Assembly: GCA_964484675.1 (NCBI GenBank)
Contig: CAZAFC010000001.1
Location: forward strand, 1-64,000
Source: CAZAFC01 sp964484675
GTDB taxonomy: Bacteria > Patescibacteriota > Saccharimonadia > Saccharimonadales > UBA4665
DNA length: 64,000 nucleotides
Reading direction: 5' to 3'
Shown one piece after another: positions 42,890-53,763 of the stretch (the first letter of the stretch is position 1; the number at the start of each line of letters is the position of its first letter). The translations under genes and the position numbers were made by a program. The notes below the pieces were generated by a model. It did not search any database and was not told the origin of the DNA. It saw nothing but the letters and a program-made list of their open reading frames with translations.

Positions 42890-44398
42890 TTACGCCCCTG
42901 GCTTGCCAAGCTGTGCATACACTGTCACGGCGCGAGCCTCGCCAATCACCACGGCAATTTCAAGCTGGCTCGCTTGGCGCACACCTTGCAAACTGCCGAA
43001 CGCGCGGATAAGTTTTTTGCGCGTCACCGGGCCCACGCCCGGAATGTCGTCGAGTAAGCTAGCCGTTTGGCGTTTGCCCTTGAGCACGGTGTGATAGCTC
43101 ACAGCAAATCGATGCGATTCGTCACGCACCCGCTGCAATAGCTTCACGATGTCGGAACTTTTCGGCAGCAGAATGAGCCAAAAGTCGTCGCTCTCATGCA
43201 CAATCGCGTTCATTTTTTGCAGCTCAATTTTGGAAACATGTACCCGCGATTTTTCGAGATGCACGACGATTTCTTCTTCGCGCTTCGCAAGTCCAACCAT
43301 CGGCCGCGCGATACCCAGCTCATCGCGGGCCCGAATCGCCGCCGCCACCTGCCCCTTGCCGCCGTCGATCAAAAACAGATCAGGCAAGCCCCACGCCTGG
43401 ACATTCTTGGGCGAGCAGCGGCGCGAAATCGCTTCGTGCATATGCGCAAAATCGTCGTTGCCCGGAATGCGCATCTTGAACTTTCGGTAGGCAGCTTTGT
43501 CCGGGATGCCGTTCGTGAACACCACACCACTCGCCACGTTGTCGGTGCCTTGCATGTGGCTGATGTCATAGCCCTCGATCCGCCGCGGAATTTTCTCCAG
43601 TCCCAGCAAATCAGCCAGCCCTTGCAGGCCGCGGTCCTTGCTAATATCCATAAATTCTTTGTCCGAAAACACAATCTGCTTCGCCAGCGCCTTCAGCGCG
43701 AAATACTGGTTGCGAATCGCCGCCGCCCGCTCAAAATCCTGGCGCTTGGCGGCGCGCTGCATGTCGTGCTCCATGTCGTCGATCACTTTTTGCCGCTCGC
43801 CGCGCAAATATTGCATGAGCTTGCGCAAGTTGGCACGGTAATCGTTCAGGCTGGTTTTGTGTTCCTCGAGCCCCGGACACAACCCCAAATGATATTGCAA
43901 ACACGCGCGCTGAGGCACCACGCCGGCATGCGTGGAGTACGGAAACACCTTGCGCAGATAGCGCAGTGCCCGCTTGACCTCGCCGCCATTGAAAAACGGG
44001 CCGAAATATTTCGCCTTGTCGTCGAGCGGCTGATGCGTGTAGCTCACCGACGGATACGGCGCATCGTAGTTTATCCGCACGTACAAGCTGCTCTTGTCAT
44101 CGCGCAGCAAAATGTTGTAGCGCGGCATATAGCGCCGCACCATTTCCGCTTCGAGAAACAGCGCGTCGAGCTCGCTCTCCACAGTCGTCCAGTCGGTATC
44201 GTGGATTTCGGCAATCAGCGCATCGGTCTTCGGATCGCGCCGCCGCGACTGCTGAAAATACTGCCGCACGCGATTTTTGAGCACCGCCGCCTTGCCCACG
44301 TAAATAATCTCGCCGGATTTGTCTTTGTGAAAATACACGCCCGGCTGATTGGGCAGATTCTTGAGCTTTTCCGCAAGCGCGTCGTTTACTTTGGCCAT
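42890..44398 (-). CDS. uvrC: Excinuclease ABC subunit C, leaderless
   Basis: A 502-residue nucleotide-excision-repair nuclease, shorter than the usual 600. The GIY-YIG domain (GVYFHKDKSGEIIYVGKAAVLKNRVRQYF), the UVR helix pair (QKVIDDMEHDMQRAAKRQDFERAAAIR), the RNase H-like 5' nuclease (EGYDISHMQGTDNVASGVVF; LFLIDGGKGQ) and one C-terminal HhH (LLDDIPGVGPVTRKKLIRAFGS) are present. TATAAT ends six bases before ATG 44398, making it leaderless. The partner uvrA lies at 58 kb; uvrB is not in the window. Confidence 0.95.
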   Translation of the reverse strand: MAKVNDALAEKLKNLPNQPGVYFHKDKSGEIIYVGKAAVLKNRVRQYFQQSRRRDPKTDALIAEIHDTDWTTVESELDALFLEAEMVRRYMPRYNILLRDDKSSLYVRINYDAPYPSVSYTHQPLDDKAKYFGPFFNGGEVKRALRYLRKVFPYSTHAGVVPQRACLQYHLGLCPGLEEHKTSLNDYRANLRKLMQYLRGERQKVIDDMEHDMQRAAKRQDFERAAAIRNQYFALKALAKQIVFSDKEFMDISKDRGLQGLADLLGLEKIPRRIEGYDISHMQGTDNVASGVVFTNGIPDKAAYRKFKMRIPGNDDFAHMHEAISRRCSPKNVQAWGLPDLFLIDGGKGQVAAAIRARDELGIARPMVGLAKREEEIVVHLEKSRVHVSKIELQKMNAIVHESDDFWLILLPKSSDIVKLLQRVRDESHRFAVSYHTVLKGKRQTASLLDDIPGVGPVTRKKLIRAFGSLQGVRQASQLEIAVVIGEARAVTVYAQLGKPGA

Positions 44399-44404
44399 AG
44401 GATT

Positions 44405-44410
44405 ATTATA
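44405..44410 (-). promoter_or_regulatory. TATAAT promoter of leaderless uvrC
   Basis: A consensus -10 on the minus strand, six bases before the uvrC ATG. No ribosome-binding site can be in the transcript. Confidence 0.75.
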
Positions 44411-44491
44411 CAAGAGACGCGACAGCGGCGCACGCGGCCTCGGCTGCCCAATTCACGAGCGCTCCTGATTGAGTCTCCGGGCCATGTCTGC

Positions 44492-44497
44492 TACACT
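44492..44497 (+). promoter_or_regulatory. -10 of first lipoprotein gene
   Basis: TACACT about 66 bases before the lipoprotein ATG, leaving a leader with a purine-rich ribosome-binding site. It lies close to, and diverges from, the uvrC promoter. Confidence 0.5.
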
Positions 44498-44563
44498 CCG
44501 GGGGCTCGCCAACCACACACGTGGATCAGAGGCAGCACATTCCGAGACAAGAGAAGGAAGACC

Positions 44564-45028
44564 ATGATCGGCAAGATCAGGCCAATCGCAGCGGCAGTGG
44601 CAATCGCCTGCTGTTTCGCGCTCAGCGGCTGCAAGTCGACCAGCGGATCATCGGGTTCGTCGGGCGGCTCATCAGGAGGCTCTGTTTCAGTTCAAACCCA
44701 GAGCAGCGCACCGTATGTCGGCAGCTCAAGAGGCAGCCTCAAGGACCGCGGAGACGATGGCCCGAACAACAACTCATCGAGCGAGATCCCGCCGGCCGAC
44801 GCCGAGGGGTATCTGCGGCTGGCTGCACAGTACGCCGACCACGTCAGAATCAACAATGCGCAGCCAGCGCTCTGCCAATCAGCACTGGACAGCTACAACT
44901 TCGAGGTCGGCGAACTGGACAAGCTCAACCATGGCGACAAGGAGGCTACTAAAGCAATGCTGACAACCAAGAACCTGGTGCGAGACCTCACCTGTGAGAG
45001 CAGCGATGTAGGAGGAGGCAAGCACTAA
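44564..45028 (+). CDS. Small lipoprotein with Gly/Ser linker
   Basis: A 154-residue protein with a signal peptide and lipobox (AVAIACCFALSGC, Cys at about residue 23), a Ser/Gly linker (STSGSSGSSGGSSGGS) and a soluble domain (about 60-154) containing helices and two cysteines. AGAAGGAAG precedes the ATG at 44564. It shares leader, signal and linker style with the next gene. Function unknown; location on the outer face of the membrane is inferred. Confidence 0.75.
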   Translation: MIGKIRPIAAAVAIACCFALSGCKSTSGSSGSSGGSSGGSVSVQTQSSAPYVGSSRGSLKDRGDDGPNNNSSSEIPPADAEGYLRLAAQYADHVRINNAQPALCQSALDSYNFEVGELDKLNHGDKEATKAMLTTKNLVRDLTCESSDVGGGKH

Positions 45029-45308
45029 TCCTGTTCCGAGGCGGATGGGCCATGCGCGTATCGCTATCTGCGGCACCACGTGGCCCAGCTGCCCTCCGGT
45101 TTTGCTTCGTTTTTGGCCCAGCCCACTTCTCTTGTCTCTTTTTACACAGGAGCCTGACGTATAGCTTCGTCATTTGTTTTTCTTGCTTTCTTGAAACTCG
45201 CGCATTTTCTAGAATATTATATGGTATGGTAATCTGGCCAAAAAATTGGTATACTGAGGCGTTGTTCGCAAACCGCGAAATAACGCTCCGACAAGAGAAG
45301 AGGAAGCC

Positions 45309-45767
45309 ATGACAGTCAAAGTCAGGGCATTTGGGAGTGTGGCGATAGCCATTCTCAGCTGCGTGCTGAGCGGCTGCCAGAGCTCAACCAGTGGATCATC
45401 CGGTTCGTCGGGCGGGTCTTCAGGAGGATCGAGCGTGCACCTCATCCCTCCCGCCAGCTCGTCGACTACGCCCGCCAGGCAACAGACGCGGACGCTGCCG
45501 CCGGGGACTGAAGTGTGGAGCTCGATGTCGTCCGATGACATCATGCAGCAGCTCACGTGGGACTACACGGCCTACAGGAACGACCAGAACCCGCCGGCAA
45601 AGCCCACGCTGCTGGCACCCCCTCAGCACGTCAGAACCTACCCTAAGTGCAGCGACTTCCAGCTTGACTACAATGCGGGCACGGAGTACCTGCGTACCAG
45701 CAAACAAGATGGCCTGCTGACGGTCAACAACCTCCCGGGCAAGCTGGACGCCTGCACGCATTCGTAA
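45309..45767 (+). CDS. Small lipoprotein, paralogue of the preceding one
   Basis: A 152-residue lipoprotein: signal and lipobox (AILSCVLSGC), an almost identical STSGSSGSSGGSSGGSS linker, then a domain ending in YPKCSDFQLDYNAGTEYLRTSKQDGLLTVNNLPGKLDAC. The first gene ends with a similar layout of YNFEVGELDKL..TKNLVRDLTC. TATACT near 45249 and AGAAGAGGAAG precede the ATG. A 15-bp terminator follows. Confidence 0.75.
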   Translation: MTVKVRAFGSVAIAILSCVLSGCQSSTSGSSGSSGGSSGGSSVHLIPPASSSTTPARQQTRTLPPGTEVWSSMSSDDIMQQLTWDYTAYRNDQNPPAKPTLLAPPQHVRTYPKCSDFQLDYNAGTEYLRTSKQDGLLTVNNLPGKLDACTHS

Positions 45768-45787
45768 CGATCTCGACGCGGCCAATG

Positions 45788-45831
45788 CGGCCGGGCGATG
45801 TGTGTTGCACACAACGCACATCGCCCGGCCG
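45788..45831 (+). terminator. 15-bp perfect terminator hairpin
   Basis: Arms 45788-45802 (CGGCCGGGCGATGTG) and 45817-45831 pair perfectly. It separates the lipoprotein gene from the convergent rhodanese gene. No T-run directly follows on the plus strand. Confidence 0.7.
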
Positions 45832-45875
45832 ACGTCGCCTTGCCCAGAACGCCACCTTTCTCTTGTCGGAACTTT

Positions 45876-46772
45876 TTATTCAGTCATCATCTTTGGGTCA
45901 AATTGCTTCGTGCAATCGAGGCAATACTGCTTTTCGGGCACGCACGCCGGGCAGATTAGCACGAGCTTGTTGCAAGCTTTGACGGCGCAGTTTTCGTAAT
46001 TGCTCGTCCTGCTCGAGCAGTGAATACACGCGCCGATGTCTTTGGAATCGCCCGAAAATTGCACGCCCATGCGGTCATCGAACACATACAGCGAGCCTTC
46101 CCACAAGCCTTTGTCGCCATACTTTTCGCCGTACTTCACGATGCCGCCATCCATTTGGTACACCTCTTTGAAGCCGCGATTTTTCATCAGGCTCGAGAGA
46201 ATTTCGCAGCGAATCCCGCCGGTGCAATAGGTGACCACTGGCCTGTCTTTTATGTCGTCGTATTTGTCACTGTCGAGTTCTTTCAGAAAGTCTTTGCTCG
46301 TGCGAGTATCTGGCACGACGGCGTTTTGGAACTTACCGACTTGAGCTTCAAACGCGTTGCGGCCGTCGAAAAATACCACATCATCGCCGCGTTCTTCCAC
46401 GAGCTTATGCACTTGCTCGGGCTTGAGATGCACGCCGCCGCCGACCACGCCATTTTTATCTACCCGCAGCTCATCCGCGACGCCAAATGACACGATTTCG
46501 TCGCGCACTTTGACGCTCAAGCGCGGAAAATCGTCACGGCCGCCATCGCTCCACTTGAACTCGGTTCCCTTGAACGCCCCGAACTGCTTCGTCTGTTTTA
46601 CGTATGCCTTGAGCGCCTCGAGCTCGCCGCCCACCGTGCCATTGATGCCGTGTTTCGAAATCAGAATCCGCCCGCGCAAGTTCAGGCTTTCGCACAAGGT
46701 TTTCTGCCAAAATTTCACCGCCTCCGGGTCGCTCAGCGGCGTAAATTTGTAGTAAAGCAATATTTTCTGCAT
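45876..46772 (-). CDS. trhO: TrhO/YceA-type rhodanese (tRNA uridine hydroxylase)
   Basis: A 298-residue protein with the TrhO layout: N-terminal acylphosphatase-like domain (KILLYYKFTPLSDPEAVKFWQ, GRILISKHGINGTVGG), a rhodanese domain with active-site CTGGIRCE and DGRNAFE, and a cysteine-rich tail (CIHCSSRTSNYENC, CPACVPEKQYCLDC). The family hydroxylates U34 of tRNAs to ho5U using oxygen. TAAAAT ends seven bases before the ATG, a leaderless arrangement; the longer frame to 46877 starts upstream of this promoter. Confidence 0.92.
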   Translation of the reverse strand: MQKILLYYKFTPLSDPEAVKFWQKTLCESLNLRGRILISKHGINGTVGGELEALKAYVKQTKQFGAFKGTEFKWSDGGRDDFPRLSVKVRDEIVSFGVADELRVDKNGVVGGGVHLKPEQVHKLVEERGDDVVFFDGRNAFEAQVGKFQNAVVPDTRTSKDFLKELDSDKYDDIKDRPVVTYCTGGIRCEILSSLMKNRGFKEVYQMDGGIVKYGEKYGDKGLWEGSLYVFDDRMGVQFSGDSKDIGACIHCSSRTSNYENCAVKACNKLVLICPACVPEKQYCLDCTKQFDPKMMTE

Positions 46773-46824
46773 TGCTGCAATTTTAACAAATGATTTTTGT
46801 TTTGTCAGCACCGAGCGGTGTGTG

Positions 46825-46830
46825 ATACAA
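46825..46830 (+). promoter_or_regulatory. TACAAT -10 for leader peptide and ABC exporter
   Basis: A TGA-TACAAT motif about 38 bases before a 21-codon leader ORF and about 215 bases before the first ABC gene. Confidence 0.5.
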
Positions 46831-46868
46831 TCTGAGCTATATTTTATCGGCATAACGGAAAGGCGACA

Positions 46869-46934
46869 ATGGCTCACTCATATACATCCCAGGCACATGT
46901 CGCGACCGCCGCTATGTGCACCCAAACTCGTTAA
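46869..46934 (+). CDS. Possible 21-residue leader peptide
   Basis: ATG followed by 20 sense codons and TAA (start MAHSYTSQAH, end MCTQTR), with GGAAAGG seven bases upstream. It lies between the promoter and the heterodimeric ABC exporter, 112 bases before the first ABC start. Leader peptides before exporters can serve in attenuation. Alternatively it is an exported peptide or chance. Confidence 0.4.
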   Translation: MAHSYTSQAHVATAAMCTQTR

Positions 46935-47046
46935 TTCATTATTTGCGCTCGCTGTCGCGCCCCTGGAGCAATCGCAGGCTTATCCTCTCAGCCGCCAACT
47001 CCCAAAAATCAACCACCAATTATAAATAACTGATAAAGGATCAGCT

Positions 47047-48816
<1,770 letters not shown>

Positions 48817-48868
48817 TTCACGGCGGATAACGTACCAGATCCACATTTTCAGAACAGAAAGGAGCTCT

Positions 48869-50641
48869 ATGAATAGCACTACAGCAACCTTGCGCCTCTA
48901 TTGGCACCACGTGTGGCAATACCCGCGGTACGTCGTGGGTGTCGCTGTAAGCGTGCCACTTGCGGTACTCGTCAACCAATTTTTGCCGCCGCTCATTCTG
49001 GCCTCGGTTGTCATTCGTTTGAGCCAGCACAAATTCCAGCCACACCATGTGTGGGCAAGCTTCGGGCCAAGCCTGATCGCGTATTTGCTGCTCGTGGTTT
49101 TCGGGGGTGTGGTACTGTGGCGACTGGTCGATTACCTCAACTTCAAGCTCGAGGGCAACGTGGAGCGCGACATGGCGCAGCGTGTGTTTGGGCATTTGCT
49201 CAACCAGAGCGCCAGTTTCCACGCCAACCATTTTAGTGGTTCGATGGTGTCACAGACGAATAAGCTGCTCGGCTCGTACATTCGATTTGCCGACACGACA
49301 ATGTTCCAGGTGATGCCGCTGTTCTCAAGCCTGATTATTGCGTCCGTTATTTTGATGCATCGCGCACCGGTGTTTGTGCTCGCGCTGGACACTTTTTGGG
49401 TTGTGTACATTGTGACGGCGTTTTTCGTGACCAAAGGCATCCGCGAAAGCGGAAGCAAGCACGCCGCGACCGAGAGTAGACAGACTGGCTACTTGGCCGA
49501 TGCAATCACGAATGTCATGGCCATCAAAAGCTTTTCGGGCGGGAGATTTGAGCGGCGCGCGTTTGCCAAAGCCACCCGCGACACCGAAAGCCAGCTCATG
49601 CACATGATGCGCGCTCACTCCCGTCAGCAGATCTACTTCGGCTCGCTCATCAACCTCATTCTGGCAATGTCGCTGGTAACTGCCGTGGTAAGCGTTATGG
49701 AATGGCATGCCAACATCGCCACGGTGTTCCTGATCCTCAACTACACGTCGAGCATCACCAGCCAGCTGTTTTCGTTCAGCAACAACAGCTTGCGGAACTA
49801 CAACCGATGCTTCGGCGATGCCGCCGAGATGGTGAAGATTTTGCACCAGGAGCCCGAGATTCAGGACAGCGCGCAGCCGCAAATGCCGCAAATCCGTAAA
49901 GGTGGCATCGTGTTCGACAATGTCATATTCTCGCACGATGGCTCGGACGGAGCATTGTTCGAGAAGCTGAATCTCACGATTAAGCCCGGCGAAAAGATCG
50001 GCCTTGTCGGCCATTCCGGCTCGGGCAAGACAACGCTCACTCGTTTGCTACTGCGCTTCTCGGACATCGACGGCGGCGCGATTCGCATCGACGGCCAAAA
50101 TGTTGCCGAGCTGCGCCAAGACGACCTGCGCGCGCATATCGCCTACGTGCCGCAGGAACCGCTGCTCTTTCACCGAAGTTTGCGCGAGAATATCGCGTAC
50201 GGCAAGCCCGGTGCCAGCGATGACGAAATCATTGCCGCAGCGCGCAAGGCCCACGCCGACGATTTCATCCGACTGCTGCCAGAAGGCTACGAGACATTGG
50301 TGGGCGAGCGCGGCGTGAAGCTCAGTGGCGGCCAGCGCCAGCGGATTGTCATTGCCCGCGCTATTCTCAAGGACGCGCCGATTTTGGTGCTCGACGAAGC
50401 CACGAGCGCGCTCGATTCGGAAAGCGAGCTGCTCATCCAGCAAGCGTTGCAGGAGCTGATGAAAAAGCGCACCACCATCGTGATTGCGCACCGGCTGAGC
50501 ACGATTCAAAAGATGGATCGAATTATCGTACTCGAGGATGGCGCAATTATCGAGCAAGGTACACACGCCGAACTCGTGCAGCGTAAAGGCACGTACGCGC
50601 AGCTATGGGCGCATCAGTCGGGCGGATTTCTCGAAGCGTAA
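48869..50641 (+). CDS. ABC exporter half-transporter 2
   Basis: A 590-residue partner of the preceding gene. The transmembrane domain is clearly diverged, but the NBD is almost identical (GHSGSGKTTLTRLLLRFSDI, RSLRENIAY, GERGVKLSGGQRQR, LDEATSALDSESELLIQ). AAAGGAG lies four bases before ATG 48869; the longer frame from 48701 overlaps gene 1 and is not used. Both ATP sites appear catalytic, unlike many heterodimeric exporters with one degenerate site. Confidence 0.93.
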   Translation: MNSTTATLRLYWHHVWQYPRYVVGVAVSVPLAVLVNQFLPPLILASVVIRLSQHKFQPHHVWASFGPSLIAYLLLVVFGGVVLWRLVDYLNFKLEGNVERDMAQRVFGHLLNQSASFHANHFSGSMVSQTNKLLGSYIRFADTTMFQVMPLFSSLIIASVILMHRAPVFVLALDTFWVVYIVTAFFVTKGIRESGSKHAATESRQTGYLADAITNVMAIKSFSGGRFERRAFAKATRDTESQLMHMMRAHSRQQIYFGSLINLILAMSLVTAVVSVMEWHANIATVFLILNYTSSITSQLFSFSNNSLRNYNRCFGDAAEMVKILHQEPEIQDSAQPQMPQIRKGGIVFDNVIFSHDGSDGALFEKLNLTIKPGEKIGLVGHSGSGKTTLTRLLLRFSDIDGGAIRIDGQNVAELRQDDLRAHIAYVPQEPLLFHRSLRENIAYGKPGASDDEIIAAARKAHADDFIRLLPEGYETLVGERGVKLSGGQRQRIVIARAILKDAPILVLDEATSALDSESELLIQQALQELMKKRTTIVIAHRLSTIQKMDRIIVLEDGAIIEQGTHAELVQRKGTYAQLWAHQSGGFLEA

Positions 50642-50840
50642 AAAGCATAAAAGTAGGCGCGCCCTTCCGTGGTTCTAAGATCAGGAAGGGCGCGGCGTGC
50701 CACGGGTCAGTCAATCGAACTCCGCAGACCCGAGCGTGGCTAGCCACTACTGACAGTACCTGGCTAATCGCTCAGAACACGCTATCAAAAGCCGCCGCCG
50801 TTTGCGGGCTTTTCGGTATGATGGTCTGAAAATAAAAAGG

Positions 50841-50882
50841 CCCGACGAGTGGTGTTTTTTGCATAAAGCACCACTCGTCGGG
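50841..50882 (-). terminator. 14-bp perfect terminator hairpin
   Basis: CCCGACGAGTGGTG (50841-50854) pairs with 50869-50882. On the minus strand CCTTTTTATTTT follows, so it ends the large unknown gene at 50893-52281. Confidence 0.85.
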
Positions 50883-50892
50883 TTAGCTGATT

Positions 50893-52281
50893 TCAGCACT
50901 TGGGCCTGATCGGGCGCATGAAAGCCGCTACCCTGCCCTCTGATCCGGCCATCGGACAATTAGTATTGACCAACACGACGTCGCCTGCGCGTAGCTCGTA
51001 GGAGAGCGCCCAGGGGTGTTGTTCCCAGCAGACACCGTGGCTGGCTGCAGACTGATGCACGCAGATACGCTCAGGATCACCGTGCCGTCCCGACTCCGCT
51101 GTCGCAACGAAACATCCGTTCTCCTGTGCCAGCTGAGCCATGAACGCGTCAATGCGAGCAACGCGCTTCGGGTGCATGCGCACCATCTCTGCGACCTTGG
51201 GGTCTTCCTCGGAGCATTTGCAGGACGCCCAGGCCGTCAGGTAGTCGGCGACCACACCGACGGGCAGATTACGGGCACCCAGCTGCTCGAGCCCGAAGAA
51301 CAGCTCGTCGTCACCAAGCGCCAACCACAATGCGGCCTCAATCGGCGTTCCCCAGTGGTCCACGCGCTCAAGCGCAGCCTTCTTGGCAGCCCGCGACAAC
51401 ACCGCCGGCACGTTGCTGGTCGGCTCCGGAGCCAGGAGCTCAGGAGCCACTCGCGCGAGATCCTGCACCCGCCCTAGGGCTGTGTCCAAGATCTTGCCGA
51501 TCTCCTCGCGAGCTGCGTCCAGGCCAAAAGCCCGCTCCAAGGACTTCAGGAGCCCGAATGACTCTGAACGCAAGAAACGGTCGGGTACCCGCCTCGCGCA
51601 GACGAGCATTGCCCGAGACAGCTGCCCGGCCGAGAGCATGGTCCAGCGCAAAGGCACCACGGCCTTCTCGTATGGCTGATCCCACGGCCCTATCACGTTC
51701 ACGAAATCGGAAAGCGCCAGCCGCGCCTCCCGCCTGGCGTCGCGCATGATAGGGCTGGGGTCAGCCAAGACTTCATTGGCCCTCTCGACCTGCTCCATGA
51801 TGAGCTGAGCGACCCGCTCGGTCCGCATGCCCGCCCAGCGCGCCGCTCGGACCCATTCATTGCCAAGCACGAAATGGTACTCAAACACCATTTCGATAAA
51901 CGGCAGGCGCTCTGCCGGCTCGAGCAGTGCCAGCAGCCGCGGCACACCGAGCACCATCGGCAGGCCGTCGTCGCGCATGTACTTGTAGAGAAATTCGCGT
52001 GGGTCAAACAGTTGCGCGAACACCTCGGGATGCCGCTCGGCCCACTTCAGTCCGGCAAGCCGCGTCCGTGGGCCAGTCCCTTGCGAGACGTGCATGGCCC
52101 ACTTTACCATCCGCTCCAGTGCCGCGCGGCCGTATGGCCCGGCAAGATGCACGCTCAGCTCAGGCGGGCCGGTTTCCGACGTTTTGGTGGCGTGGGATGA
52201 CTGCGGCGTGGTCAAGTCCCGAGTCACGCCTTCCAGAAAGCTCAGAAGCTCTTCGAACCCCATGTACTTGAGCTCGGTCAT
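50893..52281 (-). CDS. Large hypothetical protein, Shine-Dalgarno class
   Basis: A 462-residue soluble protein. The N-terminal 330 residues look alpha-helical and repeat-like (GRAALERMVKWAMHVSQ, RLAGLKWAERHPEVFAQLF, RLLALLEPAERLPFIEMVFEY, ERVAQLIMEQVERANEVL), recalling armadillo/HEAT-like arrays. The C-terminal 130 residues hold seven or so cysteines and histidines (SCKCSEEDPK, ENGCFVATAES, RICVHQSAASHGVCWEQH, NTNCPMAG). No family recognised. GAGAGGAT lies seven bases before ATG 52281, which is preferred to the longer frame to 52428. Its own terminator follows. Confidence 0.65.
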   Translation of the reverse strand: MTELKYMGFEELLSFLEGVTRDLTTPQSSHATKTSETGPPELSVHLAGPYGRAALERMVKWAMHVSQGTGPRTRLAGLKWAERHPEVFAQLFDPREFLYKYMRDDGLPMVLGVPRLLALLEPAERLPFIEMVFEYHFVLGNEWVRAARWAGMRTERVAQLIMEQVERANEVLADPSPIMRDARREARLALSDFVNVIGPWDQPYEKAVVPLRWTMLSAGQLSRAMLVCARRVPDRFLRSESFGLLKSLERAFGLDAAREEIGKILDTALGRVQDLARVAPELLAPEPTSNVPAVLSRAAKKAALERVDHWGTPIEAALWLALGDDELFFGLEQLGARNLPVGVVADYLTAWASCKCSEEDPKVAEMVRMHPKRVARIDAFMAQLAQENGCFVATAESGRHGDPERICVHQSAASHGVCWEQHPWALSYELRAGDVVLVNTNCPMAGSEGRVAAFMRPIRPKC

Positions 52282-52455
52282 GGCGGGATCCTCTCGCTGA
52301 TTGTGGTGGACTCGTTGCTCTGCTGTAGCCTTACAAGGCCGATCAAAAGAGCGACATACCGGCAGCTTGCCGTGTAATGTACCTGGCGTTATAGCAAGTT
52401 TTACGGCACGATGCAACCGTAAGCACAAATTGACAGCGTCGCGAATACGGCGCGC

Positions 52456-52944
52456 TTAAGCAATCGGAGCAGCGCTCGCCTTCACTTGGTTCCATTCGCG
52501 CCACACCAGCCAGATAATCAGCGCATCGAGCACCGTGAGAAACGCCATCCCAAACGTCGGCTTTACCACCAGCTCATACGCCTGATACGCGATAAACAAC
52601 CCCAGCGCAACGATGGCGAACGGATACGCCCACGGCTTGTTGCGCAGCAGCGCCGCTACCAGCGCTACTTTGATGATGCCGTGCAACAGCAAAAAGGTAA
52701 TCGCAAAAGCGTTGCGGCCATGCGACAAACTCTCGCCATAATGCACCACATGCGTGGCGATAAAGCCGTGGTCCTCGCCCAATTCCGCCTGCGCAATCGA
52801 GTGCGTCCAGTGGCCAATAGTCGCCGGCTGCACAATCAGCAAAAACAATCCGGCGATAAGCTCGACCAACCCATCAAAACCCTTGATAAAAATACCGATT
52901 TCGTACGTTTTGTCGAGTAATGTTTTGGGATGAAACCAGGCCAT
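52456..52944 (-). CDS. DUF2127 membrane protein
   Basis: A 162-residue protein with four membrane helices and the family opening KTYEIGIFIKGFDGLVELIAGLFLL, then LLHGIIKVALVAALLRNKPWAYPFAIVALGLFIAYQAYE. DUF2127 proteins are uncharacterised small membrane proteins. A weak GAAAG site precedes the ATG. Confidence 0.88.
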   Translation of the reverse strand: MAWFHPKTLLDKTYEIGIFIKGFDGLVELIAGLFLLIVQPATIGHWTHSIAQAELGEDHGFIATHVVHYGESLSHGRNAFAITFLLLHGIIKVALVAALLRNKPWAYPFAIVALGLFIAYQAYELVVKPTFGMAFLTVLDALIIWLVWREWNQVKASAAPIA

Positions 52945-52994
52945 CGTGGTACTTTCGTTTAGGCTGCTTGAGATTTTTTGTTTGTCAAAATTGG

Positions 52995-53681
52995 CTATGC
53001 CGCCTCAGTAGCAGAAGCTTCGGCAGGAGTATCGTCCTCGCCTTCGGCCTCAGGTGCCTCAGACTGCTCTTCATCGGTGTCGTCGCCGCCAGCCGCATCG
53101 TTGGCCGCAGCCAGCGCGCTCGGCTCAAACACCGTCGCGATCGTTTGCGTCGGCTCAGCAGCGATCTCCACGCCGTGCGGCACGATCAAATCAGCAACCG
53201 TCGCGTGATCACCTACTTCGGCAAGCTTTTCAGCGTCGTAGTACAGTGCTTCGGGCAAATTCTTTGGCACCGCCGTTACGGCCACCGATTCAACGTTTTG
53301 TAGCACGATAAATCCAGCGCGCTCGGCTGGGCTCGCTTCGTTCCCTTCGGCATACTGCGCACGAATTGGCACCTCAGCGTCAACTTTTTCATTGGCCCGA
53401 ACGGCGTTGAACACCACATGACTGAGCTGGTGACGACGCGGGTCGAACGTCACCGATTTGATAAGCGCTGTGTATTTTTGGCCGCCGGCCGAGAGCTGCA
53501 CCGGCGAGTGCTTGCCGGCGGCGCTGTAGACTTTGTGCAGCGCGCGGTAGTCAGCCTGCACCATCACCGAAGCTTTGCCGTGGTCGTGAATCACCGCTGG
53601 CACGATGCCCTGCTCGCGCAGTTTCTTTACAGGCTTGCCGGTAACGGTTCGTGGGTCGACATCGAGTTTAACTTCGTGCAT
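52995..53681 (-). CDS. rplY: Ribosomal protein bL25 (CTC/TL5 form)
   Basis: A 228-residue two-domain bL25. The N-terminal 5S-rRNA-binding domain (about 1-95: VTGKPVKKLREQGIVPAVIHDHGK, LIKSVTFDPRRHQLSHVVFNAV) is followed by the TL5-type beta domain (about 96-185: AEVPIRAQYAEGNE, LPHGVE equivalents) and a very acidic 45-residue tail. AAGGAG lies seven bases before the ATG and TATACT about 30 bases before it. Confidence 0.92.
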   Translation of the reverse strand: MHEVKLDVDPRTVTGKPVKKLREQGIVPAVIHDHGKASVMVQADYRALHKVYSAAGKHSPVQLSAGGQKYTALIKSVTFDPRRHQLSHVVFNAVRANEKVDAEVPIRAQYAEGNEASPAERAGFIVLQNVESVAVTAVPKNLPEALYYDAEKLAEVGDHATVADLIVPHGVEIAAEPTQTIATVFEPSALAAANDAAGGDDTDEEQSEAPEAEGEDDTPAEASATEAA

Positions 53682-53763
53682 GGTATCTCCTTAAAAATCG
53701 GGTACTTACCTAGTATAGCAAAAAATGGTGGACTCCTTAAGCCAAACACGTTACGCTTGAGAA

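Noticed and set aside
43196..44563. Long plus-strand frame running into the lipoprotein gene
   Set aside because: The first part is antisense to uvrC and low in gene-like patterns; the real start is ATG 44564 with a signal peptide and ribosome-binding site.
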